NCBI GenBank assembly: GCA_034675505.1
Contig: JAUCDD010000002.1
Coordinates: forward strand, 1 to 64,000
Direction of reading: 5' to 3'
From: Melaminivora sp034675505
Lineage (GTDB): Bacteria > Pseudomonadota > Gammaproteobacteria > Burkholderiales > Burkholderiaceae_C
DNA length: 64,000 nucleotides
The first letter of the stretch is position 1. Each line of letters begins with the position of its first letter. Positions 25,148 through 33,508 of this stretch are shown in pieces. The translations under genes were made by a program, and so were the position numbers. The notes below the pieces were generated by a model that did not search any database, was not told the DNA's origin, and saw only the letters and a list, made by a program, of their open reading frames with translations.

Positions 25148-25786
25148 TCAAGTCTCGCCCACGAACGGGTTGCTGCGCCGCTCCTGCCCGAACGTGCTCT
25201 CCGGCCCATGGCCGGGAATGAACACCGTCTCGTCGCCCATGGGCCACAGGCGCCCCTTGATGCTGTCGATCAGCTGCTGGTGGTTGCCCTGCGGGAAGTC
25301 GGTGCGGCCTATGCTGCCGGCGAACAGCACGTCGCCGACGAAGGCGCGCTGGATGGCCGGCGCATGGAATACCACATGGCCGGGGGTGTGCCCCGGGCAG
25401 TGGCGCACCTCCAGGGTCTCGCGGCCGATGCTCACGGTGTCGCCATCGTGCAGCCAGCGCGTGGGCGTGAATGCCTTGGCCGGCGGAAAGCCGAACATCG
25501 CGCTTTGCTGCGGCAGGCCGTCGATCCAGAACTGGTCGCCCTCGTGCGGGCCGATGATGGGCAGCGAGAGCCGCTCGGCCAGCTCGCCGGCGCCGCCGGC
25601 GTGGTCGATGTGGGCGTGCGTCAGCCAGATGGCTTTGAGGTTCAGGCCCAACCGCTCGACTGCCGCGAGCAGCACATCCAGGTCGCCGCCGGGGTCGATG
25701 ACGGCGGCGTCCATGGTCTGGTCGCACCAGGCGAGCGAGCAGTTTTGCTGGAAGGCGGTAACGGGAATGGTCTGGTAGTGCAGCAT
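25148..25786 (-). CDS. MBL-fold hydrolase, glyoxalase II-like (GloC/YcbL)
   Basis: A 212-aa metallo-beta-lactamase-fold protein of the short glyoxalase II type (YcbL/GloC), likely to hydrolyse S-D-lactoylglutathione or another thioester. The binuclear metal site THAHIDHAGG (about 56-65) and downstream HCPGHTPGHVVFH, FVGDVLFAGSIGRTD and PGHGP are all present. It lacks the C-terminal extension of classical GloB. Start MLHYQTIPVTAFQQNCSLAW is the family N-terminus. It converges on the phenol operon. Confidence 0.88.
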   Translation of the reverse strand: MLHYQTIPVTAFQQNCSLAWCDQTMDAAVIDPGGDLDVLLAAVERLGLNLKAIWLTHAHIDHAGGAGELAERLSLPIIGPHEGDQFWIDGLPQQSAMFGFPPAKAFTPTRWLHDGDTVSIGRETLEVRHCPGHTPGHVVFHAPAIQRAFVGDVLFAGSIGRTDFPQGNHQQLIDSIKGRLWPMGDETVFIPGHGPESTFGQERRSNPFVGET

Positions 25787-25878
25787 GGGAATCGTTGAGG
25801 GCGAACAGTGCCGCCAGTGCCCGCTGAAGGGGCGGTGACAGCGGTTGATCAGGGTGCGGGCAGGTGGTGGCGCTGGCT

Positions 25879-26760
25879 CTACTGCCAGATCCGGTAGGCC
25901 CAGAAGCCTTCGTCATGCGCAATCCTCTGCCACAACTCGGCGGGGCTGTGGCCGGTGATGCGGCGCGACTGCCGGCACAAGTGGGACTGGTCAGAGTAGC
26001 CTGCTTGCGCAGCCAGGCCGGCCCACTGCGGATTGTGCGGGTCTTCGGCATGCAAGGCCTGGAAGAACGCGCGCTCCGCACGTCCAAGGCCCTTCAGTTC
26101 CCGCAGGGGCTGGCCGGCCAAAAGGCGTATCCGGCGTTCCACCTGGCGCAGGCTGCGCCCTGTCCGCGAGGTGGCGGCACGCAGCGCCAGGCCGGTGGCC
26201 CAGTCCGCGTAGCGTTGCACGCCGAGCCCTCCCATGGGCCGCGCTGCACGCCAGCGGGGCTCCAGGAAGTCCTGAATGATCTGCACGCGGTGATCGTCGT
26301 CTGCCCCGGCCGCCACGGCCCGGCACATCTGCAGCCAGTCCGCCGGCAGCGCCTCGGCGGCGTCGGCAATACGGTTGACCCAGCGCCCGGGGTCTATCCC
26401 GGTGAGGTGGTGGATGGCATCGGGCAGAAGCAGCAGCATCATTCCGTGCCCTGGTCCCCTGTTCCACGTGATCGACGGGCGCGTGAACGGGCCGCTAAAA
26501 GCCACGGGCCAGGGGATGGGCGAGCGCTGGCTGTCCAGCGAAGCGGGTGCGCCGGGCGCGAGCATGTCCACCGCGCCGGCGAACCACCAGCTGATGGTGC
26601 ACATGGGCGTGGCGGGATAGTGGTTGAAGCGCTGCTCGGGCGGCAGCTGTGCGGCCCGGGTGTCGCGCGCCATCACGCCGCGCATGCAGCCGGCCAGCGA
26701 CAGCCGTGGCAGCCACAGCTGCGAGGTGGCGTTGGACAGCGGCGGCAGCGCGCGGGACAT
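25879..26760 (-). CDS. AraC-family transcriptional regulator
   Basis: A 293-aa regulator whose C-terminal third is a recognisable AraC helix-turn-helix pair: AERAFFQALHAEDPHNPQWA, then AAQAGYSDQSHLCRQSRRITGHSPAEL, ending in FWAYRIWQ. The N-terminal part (about 1-190) is a divergent effector domain I cannot assign. ATG 26760 (MSRALPPLSNATSQL) is the most upstream methionine with protein-like sequence after it. It is divergent from the DUF4336 gene; the 84-base gap is the likely site of control of both. Confidence 0.8.
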   Translation of the reverse strand: MSRALPPLSNATSQLWLPRLSLAGCMRGVMARDTRAAQLPPEQRFNHYPATPMCTISWWFAGAVDMLAPGAPASLDSQRSPIPWPVAFSGPFTRPSITWNRGPGHGMMLLLLPDAIHHLTGIDPGRWVNRIADAAEALPADWLQMCRAVAAGADDDHRVQIIQDFLEPRWRAARPMGGLGVQRYADWATGLALRAATSRTGRSLRQVERRIRLLAGQPLRELKGLGRAERAFFQALHAEDPHNPQWAGLAAQAGYSDQSHLCRQSRRITGHSPAELWQRIAHDEGFWAYRIWQ

Positions 26761-26844
26761 CGGTCCAGTGTAGGGGAATGCCCCTGCGCCGAGAGTGTCG
26801 GAAACGTTCAAGACGCCCGCAGGCTGCCGCGGCAGCATGCCGCC

Positions 26845-27531
26845 ATGCTTGAATCCATTGACAACGATCTTTGGCACGCCGTACATGCCTTCAGGGCCAA
26901 CGGCCTGCCTGTCACCACCCGCATGACGGTGGTGCGCCTGCCCGGGCGGCGGCTGCTGGTCCATTCGCCCATTCCTGCGGACCGCGAGTTGCGGTCGCAG
27001 CTGGACGAGCTGGGCAACGTGGCCTTCATCGTGGCGCCCAACCTGATGCACCACCTCTTCCTGGCACCGTTCGCGGCGGCCTTTCCGCAGGCGGTGGTCT
27101 TCGGCCCGCCCGGTTTGAGGCGCAAGCGACCCGACCTTGGGGCCATCGAGCCGCTGCCGGAGGCGGCCTGCGCAGCCTGGCAGCCGGAGCTGGAGCACTT
27201 CGGCTTCGAGGGCATCCCGGCGGGCGACGAGTCGGTCTGGTTCCATCGGCCATCGGCGACGCTCATCGTCACCGACCTGGTCCAGTGGATGCGCGGGCCG
27301 CTCGCGTGGCCGACCCGTGCCTACGCGGTGCTGACGGGCGTAAGCCGCGCGCCGGCCGTGCCGCTGACCGTGCGCGCGCTGGTGCGCGACCGCGCGGCGG
27401 CAGAACGCAGCGCCCGGCGCCTGTTGCAGTGGCCCTTTGCCAGGGTGCTGCTGGCGCACGATGCCATCATCACCCGGGACGCCCACGCCTGCCTGGCTCG
27501 CGCCCTGTCCGTGCTGCAACGGCGCAGTTGA
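26845..27531 (+). CDS. DUF4336 domain protein
   Basis: A 228-aa protein of the DUF4336 family, related to the metallo-beta-lactamase fold but with most metal ligands absent in many members. Recognisable stretches are TRMTVVRLPGRRLLVHSPI, VAFIVAPNLMHHLFLAPFAA, the HH pair, and ATLIVTDLVQW. Function unknown. Divergent from an AraC-type regulator, which may control it. It converges on xthA with a 28-base gap. Confidence 0.78.
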   Translation: MLESIDNDLWHAVHAFRANGLPVTTRMTVVRLPGRRLLVHSPIPADRELRSQLDELGNVAFIVAPNLMHHLFLAPFAAAFPQAVVFGPPGLRRKRPDLGAIEPLPEAACAAWQPELEHFGFEGIPAGDESVWFHRPSATLIVTDLVQWMRGPLAWPTRAYAVLTGVSRAPAVPLTVRALVRDRAAAERSARRLLQWPFARVLLAHDAIITRDAHACLARALSVLQRRS

Positions 27532-27559
27532 GAATGCCGCGCCACCGCTGGCCCTGACT

Positions 27560-28375
27560 TCAAGGCCGCAAGTCGTAGCCGATGGTGATCGGCGCGTGGT
27601 CGCTGAAGCGCTCGTCCTTGTAGATGTGCTCGGTGCGCGCGCGCTGCGCCAGCGCCGGTGTCGCCAGGTGGTAGTCCAGCCGCCAGCCGACGTTGTTGGC
27701 CCAGGCCTGGCCGCGGTTACTCCACCACGTGTAGCACTCGTCGGTGGCATGGGGCTGCAGGTGCCGGTACACGTCCACCAGCCCGCCGTCCGGCTCGCTT
27801 GGGTGCAACAGTTTTGTCATCCATTCGCGTTCCTCGGGCAGGAAGCCGCTGTTCTTCTGGTTGCTGCGCCAGTTCTTCAGATCGGCCTGGCTGTGGGCGA
27901 TGTTGATGTCGCCGCACAGGATGAACTCGCGCTCGGCCTTCAGGCGCATCAGGTGCGGGTGGAAATTGGCCAGGAAGCGGAACTTGGCGCCCTGGCGCTC
28001 CTCGCCCGAGGAGCCGCTGGGAAAGTAGGCGCTGATGATGGACAGCTTGCGCGCCGGCGTGTCAAAACGCAGCTCCACGCAGCGCCCCTCGGGGTCGAAC
28101 TCGCCGCAGCCGTAGCCCACGCGCACCTCGCTGGGCTCGTGGCGCGTGTAGACGCCCACGCCCGAATAGCCCTTCTTGGCGGCGAAGTGGAAGTGCCCGC
28201 GCATGCCCGCGAGCTCCTCGAAGCGGCCGGCCACGTCGGGCGCCTGCGCCTTGAGTTCCTGCACGCAAATACAATCCGGCCGCTGCCGGTCCAGCCAGGC
28301 CTCGACCCCCTTGGAAGTCGCCGAGCGGATGCCGTTGAGGTTGAGACTGGTGAGTTTGAACAGGGATGTATCCAT
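27560..28375 (-). CDS. exodeoxyribonuclease III (XthA)
   Basis: A 271-aa AP endonuclease / 3'-5' exonuclease of the EEP superfamily, acting in base-excision repair. Motifs: LTSLNLNGIRSA (catalytic Asn), CVQELKAQ (metal-site Glu), GDINIAHSQADLKNW (catalytic Asp/Asn), LDYHLAT and FSDHAPITI (His). Its ATG (complement of 28373-28375) shares two bases with the pyrE ATG on the other strand, so both genes start within a single CATG. No Shine-Dalgarno sequence is evident for xthA; a later start would remove conserved residues. Confidence 0.92.
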   Translation of the reverse strand: MDTSLFKLTSLNLNGIRSATSKGVEAWLDRQRPDCICVQELKAQAPDVAGRFEELAGMRGHFHFAAKKGYSGVGVYTRHEPSEVRVGYGCGEFDPEGRCVELRFDTPARKLSIISAYFPSGSSGEERQGAKFRFLANFHPHLMRLKAEREFILCGDINIAHSQADLKNWRSNQKNSGFLPEEREWMTKLLHPSEPDGGLVDVYRHLQPHATDECYTWWSNRGQAWANNVGWRLDYHLATPALAQRARTEHIYKDERFSDHAPITIGYDLRP

Positions 28376-29126
28376 GCTGAATCAGGGCGTCGCCAACACG
28401 GGCGAGCAGGAAAAGTCACAGGAGGCGGCAGGCCTGGCGCAGGATTTCGTGCGTTTTGCCGTCGAATCCGGCGTGCTGCGCTTTGGCGAATTCAAGACCA
28501 AGGCCGGGCGCATGAGCCCGTATTTCTTCAACGCCGGGCTGTTCGACGACGGCGCCAAGCTGGGCCGGCTGGCGCAATTCTATGCACGCGCCCTGCTGGC
28601 CAGCGGCGCGCAGTTCGACATGGTGTTCGGCCCGGCCTACAAGGGCATCCCGCTGGCCGCCACGGTGGCGGTGGAGCTGGCGCGGCTGGGACGCAACGTG
28701 CCGTTCGCCTACAACCGCAAGGAGGCCAAGGACCACGGCGAGGGCGGCACCCTGGTGGGCGCCCCCCTGGCCGGGCGCGTGCTGATCATCGATGATGTGA
28801 TGAGTGCCGGCACGGCGGCGCGCGAGTCCATCGCGCTGATCCGCGCCGCCGGCGCCACGCCGCACGCCATGGCCATCGCCCTGGACCGCCAGGAGATGGC
28901 CACCGAGGACGGACGCGACGTGGCGCACAGCGCCGTGCAGTACGTGCGCGGCGTGCTGGGCCTGCAGGTGTGCGCCATTGCCACGCTGGCAGACTTGTTG
29001 CTTTACCTTTCGGCCAGCGGCGGCGACGCGCAGATGCATGCGCACCGCGACCGCGTGCTGGCCTACCGGCAGCGCTACGGTGTCGAGGACGGCGAGCCCC
29101 CAGGGGCCCGCGCCGGCCACCCTTGA
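28374..29126 (+). CDS. orotate phosphoribosyltransferase PyrE
   Basis: A 250-aa OPRTase that couples orotate to PRPP in pyrimidine synthesis. The PRPP-binding motif VLIIDDVMSAGTAARESI is clear. FGEFKTKAGRMSPYFFNAGLF, DMVFGPAYKGIPLAA and AYNRKEAKDHGEGG match the family. AGGGA lies 7 bases ahead of ATG 28374, inside the xthA coding region on the opposite strand. The N-terminal 20 residues are variable. Confidence 0.92.
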   Translation: MLNQGVANTGEQEKSQEAAGLAQDFVRFAVESGVLRFGEFKTKAGRMSPYFFNAGLFDDGAKLGRLAQFYARALLASGAQFDMVFGPAYKGIPLAATVAVELARLGRNVPFAYNRKEAKDHGEGGTLVGAPLAGRVLIIDDVMSAGTAARESIALIRAAGATPHAMAIALDRQEMATEDGRDVAHSAVQYVRGVLGLQVCAIATLADLLLYLSASGGDAQMHAHRDRVLAYRQRYGVEDGEPPGARAGHP

Positions 29127-29183
29127 TGCGCTGACCTTTTTGCCAACCGGCGGCCGCGAGCGGGCGCCACCGCAGGAGCAGGC

Positions 29184-29897
29184 TTGTTGAAGCTGGGTCG
29201 AAGACGTTATCCGGGCCTTGGTGGTGCAGCGCTGCTGGGCATGCTGGCGCTGCTGGCGGCGCCCGGCCCGGCTGCGGCCCAGGACGGGCGGCCGGCCCGC
29301 GAGGTCTATACCTGCGTGGACAAGGCCGGGCGGCGCCTGACCTCGGACCGGCCGATCGCCGAGTGCACCGACCGCGAGCAGCGCATCCTGGACACCACCG
29401 GCACCGAGCGCCGCCGCATCGGCCCCACGCTGACCGAGCATGAGCGCGCCGCGCTGGAGGACAAGCGCCGGCGCGAGGCGCAGGAGCGCGCCCGGGTGCT
29501 GGAGGAGCGCCGGCGCGAGCGCGCGCTGCTTGCGCGCTACCCCGACCAGGCCGCGCACGACGCCGAGCGCGCGCAGGCGCTGGTGCAGGTGGAGCAGGTC
29601 ATTGGCGTGGCGCGCCAGCGCATCGTGGACCTGGGGGGCGACCGCAAGCGCCTTGCCGCCGAGCTGGAGTTCTACCAGGGCGACCTGGCCAAGGCGCCGC
29701 CGAAACTGCAGCGCCAGGCCGGCGAGATCGACGAAGGCGTGCGCGAGCAGCAGCGTTTCATCGCCGCCCAGGAACAGGAGCGCCGGCGCATCCAGCAGCG
29801 CTTCGACGCCGAGCTGGCGCAACTGCGCCAGCTGTGGGCAGCGCAGCGCGCGGCGGCCGAGCAGTGGGTCGCGCCCTCCGCACCCGCGGGCAAATGA
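29184..29897 (+). CDS. DUF4124 domain protein, exported, coiled-coil
   Basis: A 237-aa protein with an N-terminal signal segment (ALLGMLALLAAPGPAAAQ), then a DUF4124-like module (REVYTCVDKAGRRLTSDRPI, about 38-60) and a long Arg/Glu/Gln-rich helical part (about 75-225) that should form coiled coil. Probably periplasmic; function unknown. A TTG start at 29184 is chosen because AGGAG lies 6 bases upstream; the first ATG would fall inside the signal peptide. A strong hairpin follows the stop. Confidence 0.75.
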   Translation: MLKLGRRRYPGLGGAALLGMLALLAAPGPAAAQDGRPAREVYTCVDKAGRRLTSDRPIAECTDREQRILDTTGTERRRIGPTLTEHERAALEDKRRREAQERARVLEERRRERALLARYPDQAAHDAERAQALVQVEQVIGVARQRIVDLGGDRKRLAAELEFYQGDLAKAPPKLQRQAGEIDEGVREQQRFIAAQEQERRRIQQRFDAELAQLRQLWAAQRAAAEQWVAPSAPAGK

Positions 29898-29901
29898 AAA
29901 A

Positions 29902-29932
29902 AGGCCCTGGGAAGCCAGCCCGCGCAGGGCCT
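29902..29932 (-). terminator. rho-independent terminator, bidirectional
   Basis: Hairpin AGGCCCTG (29902-29909) with CAGGGCCT (29925-29932). On the minus strand it is followed by CCTTTTTTC, a proper U tract, so it ends gatCAB transcription. On the plus strand, right after the DUF4124 stop, the tail is poorer (GGTTTCTC). Confidence 0.75.
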
Positions 29933-29944
29933 GGTTTCTCAGGG

Positions 29945-30007
29945 CGCTAATTTTTTAATAGCAAACTATCGTTGCTGCATGCCGGCATGCACGGCATTTG
30001 GCTTGAA
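29945..30007. repeat. AGCTATCAA-family element, inverted copy (diverged)
   Basis: Read on the minus strand: TTTCAAGCCAAATGCC, then GCATGCCGGCATGC, then ACGATAGTTTGCTATT. It has the TTTCAAG..GGC left block, a GCCGGC centre and a CTAT/ATAG right end like the other copies, but is more diverged. It contains the perfect palindrome TGCATGCCGGCATGCA and lies between gatB and its terminator. Confidence 0.45.
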
Positions 30008-30009
30008 AT

Positions 30010-31455
30010 TCAGTCCAAACGGCCCTTTAGCAGCGTGTTGACCTGCTGCGGATTGGCCTTGCCCTTGGACGCCTTCATGACCTGGCCGACCAGTGCGTTG
30101 AAGGCCTTGTCCTTGCCGGCGCGGTACTGCTCGACGTTGCCCGGGTTGGCGGCGATGACCTCGTCGACGATGGCCTCCAAGGCCCCCGTGTCCTGCATCT
30201 GCTTGAGGCCCATGGACTCGATCAGCGCATCGACGTCCTGGCCTTCTTCATTCCACAGCGCGTCGAACACCTGGCGCGCGGCGTTGTTGCTGATGGTGCC
30301 GTCCTGGATGCGTGCGATCAGCGCGGCCAGTTGCCGGCTGCCGACCCGCGCCTGCTCGATGCCGATTTCCTCGGCGTTCAGGCGGCGCGAGACTTCGCCC
30401 ATGATCCAGTTGCTGGCCAGCTTGGGCTGGTCGATGGCAGCGGCCGCGTCCTCGAAGTAGGCCGCCATGGCCTGGCTTTGCGTGAGCGTGGCGGCGTCGT
30501 ACTCGGGCAGGCCGTACTGCTGCACGAAGCGCGCGGCCATGGCGCGCGGCAGCTCGGGCATGGCCGCGCGCACCTGCTCCACCCACTCGGGCGCAACGAC
30601 CAGCGGCGGCAGGTCCGGGTCGGGGAAGTAGCGGTAGTCGGCCGCGTCTTCCTTGCTGCGCATGGCGCGTGTCTCGCCGGTGTCGGGATCGAACAGCACG
30701 GTGGCCTGCACGATCTTGTGGCCGTCCTCGATCTGCTCGATCTGCCAGCGGATCTCGTAGTCGATCGCCTGCTGCATCGACTTGAACGAGTTCAGGTTCT
30801 TGATCTCGCGGCGCGTGCCCAGGGGTGCCCCGGGCTTTCGCACCGAGACGTTGGCGTCGCAGCGAAAGCTCCCTTCCTGCATGTTGCCGTCGCAGATGCC
30901 GATCCAGGTGACCAGCTTGTGCAGCTCGCGCGCGTAGGCCACGGCTTCCTCGGACGAGCGCATGTCCGGCTCGGTCACGATCTCCAAGAGCGGCGTGCCG
31001 GCGCGGTTCAGGTCGATGCCGCTCATGCCGATGAAGTCCTCGTGCAGCGACTTGCCGGCGTCTTCCTCCAGGTGCGCGCGCACCAGGCGAACGACCCGTT
31101 TTTCCTCGCCCAGCAGGAACGGGACTTCGCCGCCCTGCACCACGGGAATCTCGAACTGGCTGATCTGGTAGCCCTTGGGCAGGTCGGGGTAGAAGTAGTT
31201 CTTGCGCGCGAAGACGCTCTCGGGCGCGATGGTGCTGCCCAAGGCCAGGCCCAGCTTGATGGCGCAGGCGACCGCTTCGCGGTTCATGACCGGCAGCGTG
31301 CCGGGCAGGGCCAGGTCCACGGCGCTGGCCTGAGTGTTGGGCGGCGCGCCGAAGGCGGTGCTGGCGCGGCTGAAGATCTTGCTGTTCGTGGCCAGCTGGG
31401 CGTGTGTCTCGAAGCCGATCACGACCTCGTAGCCCTGGATGAGTTTGGCTGTCAT
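30010..31455 (-). CDS. Asp/Glu-tRNA amidotransferase subunit B (GatB)
   Basis: A 481-aa GatB. It phosphorylates and amidates misacylated Glu-tRNA(Gln) or Asp-tRNA(Asn) with ammonia channelled from GatA. The N-terminus EVVIGFETHAQLATNSKIFS and the mid-stretch LLEIVTEPDMRSSEEAVAY are diagnostic; the C-terminal YqeY-like tail domain is complete. Third gene of gatCAB, with a 13-base gap to gatA. Confidence 0.96.
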   Translation of the reverse strand: MTAKLIQGYEVVIGFETHAQLATNSKIFSRASTAFGAPPNTQASAVDLALPGTLPVMNREAVACAIKLGLALGSTIAPESVFARKNYFYPDLPKGYQISQFEIPVVQGGEVPFLLGEEKRVVRLVRAHLEEDAGKSLHEDFIGMSGIDLNRAGTPLLEIVTEPDMRSSEEAVAYARELHKLVTWIGICDGNMQEGSFRCDANVSVRKPGAPLGTRREIKNLNSFKSMQQAIDYEIRWQIEQIEDGHKIVQATVLFDPDTGETRAMRSKEDAADYRYFPDPDLPPLVVAPEWVEQVRAAMPELPRAMAARFVQQYGLPEYDAATLTQSQAMAAYFEDAAAAIDQPKLASNWIMGEVSRRLNAEEIGIEQARVGSRQLAALIARIQDGTISNNAARQVFDALWNEEGQDVDALIESMGLKQMQDTGALEAIVDEVIAANPGNVEQYRAGKDKAFNALVGQVMKASKGKANPQQVNTLLKGRLD

Positions 31456-31468
31456 GGCAGGCGGGGGC

Positions 31469-32980
31469 TCAGGATGCGGCGCCCGGGCGGCGCAGGTGGA
31501 AGTCGGTGGCCAGCTGCAGCTGGTGCGCGGCGTTCAGCAGCCGCGCCTCGCCGAAGTGGTTGGCGATCAGCTGCAGGCCCACCGGCATGCCGGCCTCGCC
31601 GAAGCCGGCCGGCACGCTCATGGCCGGCAGCCCGGCCAGCGACGCGGGCAGGGTGTAGATGTCGGCGAGATAGGTCGCCAGCGGGTCGGTCTTGGCGCCT
31701 ATGCCCCAGGCCACGCTGGGCGAGACCGGGCCCGCGATCACGTCGCACTGCGCAAAGGCGGCCTGCAGGTCGTCCGCGATCATGCGGCGCAGGCGCTGCG
31801 CCTGCAGGTAGTAGGCGTCGTAGTAGCCTTCGCTCAAGACGTAGGTGCCGATCATGATGCGCCGCTTGACCTCCTCGCCGAAGCCTTGCGAGCGCGACTT
31901 CTTGTACATGTCCAGCAGGTCGGTGTAGTCCTTGGCGCGGTGGCCATAGCGCACGCCGTCGAAGCGCGACAGGTTGGAGCTGGCCTCGGCGGGGCTCAGG
32001 ATGTAGTACACCGGCACGGCGAGGTGCGTGCGCGGCAGCGAGATGTCCACCAGCTGCGCGCCGAGTTTTTCATACTCCTTGAGCGCGCCCTGCACGGCGG
32101 CGCGCACATCCTGGGCCAGGCCCTCGCCGAAGAACTCGCGCGGGATGCCGATGCGCAGCCCCTCGATGCGGGTGGACAGCTGGCGGCCGAAGTCTTCTGC
32201 CGGCATGTCCACGCTGGTCGAGTCGCGCTGCACGTCCGGCCCGCACAGGTGCGAGAGCAACAGCGCGCAATCCTCGGCCGAGCGCGCGATCACGCCCGCC
32301 TGGTCCAGGCTGGAGGCGAAGGCAATCATCCCGTAGCGGCTGGCGCGGCCATAGGTCGGCTTGATGCCGGTAATGCCGCACAAGGCAGCCGGCTGGCGGA
32401 TCGAGCCGCCGGTGTCGCTGGCCGTGGCGCCGGGGGCGAGCCCGGCCGCCACTGCGGCCGCGCTGCCGCCCGACGAGCCGCCGGGCACGCGCGCGGCGTC
32501 CCAGGGGTTGCGCACTGGCTGGGCTGCGTCCAGCCCCACGGCCGGCACGGCCACGTTCTCGTTGGCACCACCCATGGCGAACTCGTCGCAGCTCAGCTTG
32601 CCCAGCGTGACGCAGCCGGCGCTCGCCAGGTTGGACACGATGGTCGCGTCGAACGGCGAGCGGTAGCCGGCCAGCATCTGGCTGGCGGCGGTGGTGGGAA
32701 AGTCGCGCGTGACGAATACGTCCTTGTGCGCGATCGGCACCCCGGCCAGCGGCCCGCCGCGGCCAGCGGCGATGGCCTCGTCCTGTGCCCGGGCCTGGGC
32801 CAGCGTGACCTCCTCGTCCATGGCCAGGAAAGTGCCCAGGGACTGCTGCGCGCGGGCGCGCTGCAGGAAGTGCTGCGCCAGCTCCACGGCACTGGCCTGC
32901 CGGCTGCGCAGTTGCGCGGCCAGCGCGGCCAGGCCCATCTCGTGCGGGGCGGCGTGGCTGTTGTTCTTGCTATCGGTCAT
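31469..32980 (-). CDS. Asp/Glu-tRNA amidotransferase subunit A (GatA)
   Basis: A 503-aa amidase-signature protein that releases ammonia from glutamine for GatB. The Ser-cisSer-Lys triad lies in VPIAHKDVF (Lys) and PGGSSGGSAAA plus SDTGGSIRQPAALCG (serines). The C-terminal LPASLAGLPAMSVPAGF is typical. ATG 32980 is 13 bases from the gatC stop. Confidence 0.96.
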   Translation of the reverse strand: MTDSKNNSHAAPHEMGLAALAAQLRSRQASAVELAQHFLQRARAQQSLGTFLAMDEEVTLAQARAQDEAIAAGRGGPLAGVPIAHKDVFVTRDFPTTAASQMLAGYRSPFDATIVSNLASAGCVTLGKLSCDEFAMGGANENVAVPAVGLDAAQPVRNPWDAARVPGGSSGGSAAAVAAGLAPGATASDTGGSIRQPAALCGITGIKPTYGRASRYGMIAFASSLDQAGVIARSAEDCALLLSHLCGPDVQRDSTSVDMPAEDFGRQLSTRIEGLRIGIPREFFGEGLAQDVRAAVQGALKEYEKLGAQLVDISLPRTHLAVPVYYILSPAEASSNLSRFDGVRYGHRAKDYTDLLDMYKKSRSQGFGEEVKRRIMIGTYVLSEGYYDAYYLQAQRLRRMIADDLQAAFAQCDVIAGPVSPSVAWGIGAKTDPLATYLADIYTLPASLAGLPAMSVPAGFGEAGMPVGLQLIANHFGEARLLNAAHQLQLATDFHLRRPGAAS

Positions 32981-32993
32981 GTTCGCTTCGCCT

Positions 32994-33293
32994 TCACTCG
33001 ATCACCCGGGGTACCAGGAACAGGCCGCGCTCCACGGCCGGGGCGTTGGCCTGCAAGGCCTCGCGCCGGTTCGGCTCGCTGGCCACGTCGTCCTGCAGGC
33101 GCAGCGCCACGGGGCGCACGGCCGCCAGCGGGTGCGCCAGCGGCGCGACGCCGGCGGTATCCACGGCCTGCATCTGCTCGACGATGGCGAAGAACTCGTT
33201 GATGGTGGTGAGCATGCGCTCACCCTCGGGGGGCGTGAGCTCCAGCCGCGCCAGATGGGCGATTCGGGAGATGTCCTGGGGGGTCAGTGCCAT
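32994..33293 (-). CDS. Asp/Glu-tRNA amidotransferase subunit C (GatC)
   Basis: A 99-aa GatC, the small subunit that wraps around and stabilises the GatA-GatB complex. Typical are ISRIAHLARLELTPPE and the C-terminal RLQDDVASEPNRREALQANAP followed by the end FLVPRVIE. ATG 33293 gives the standard N-terminus MALTPQDISRI; the frame further upstream is not conserved. First gene of gatCAB, divergent from mreB. Confidence 0.94.
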   Translation of the reverse strand: MALTPQDISRIAHLARLELTPPEGERMLTTINEFFAIVEQMQAVDTAGVAPLAHPLAAVRPVALRLQDDVASEPNRREALQANAPAVERGLFLVPRVIE

Positions 33294-33508
33294 AGGTTGG
33301 AAGGCGCGGCAACCGGATGTAACGCTGACCATCCAGCCGCCTGCCAGTGAAAGTTATTCACAGGGGATGCGTTATTATCCCGCCTTTGCCGCAACGCTTT
33401 GCGCCGCCCTGGTGACCGTGCGAAAAAAGCGCTCTCCCTAGACCCCCCTTGAGATTTTGACGGCGACGGCAAGCCGACGCGTGTGCCGTGCCGCATGAGG
33501 ATTCCTGC
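33294..33508. promoter_or_regulatory. gatC-mreB divergent promoter region
   Basis: 215 bases between two divergent essential operons. An AT-rich spot around 33352-33383 (GTTATTCACAG, GCGTTATTATCCC) is the likeliest place for promoters, because GATAAT read on the minus strand resembles a -10 box. GAGGA at 33497-33501 is the ribosome binding site of mreB. No operator is recognised. Confidence 0.35.
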
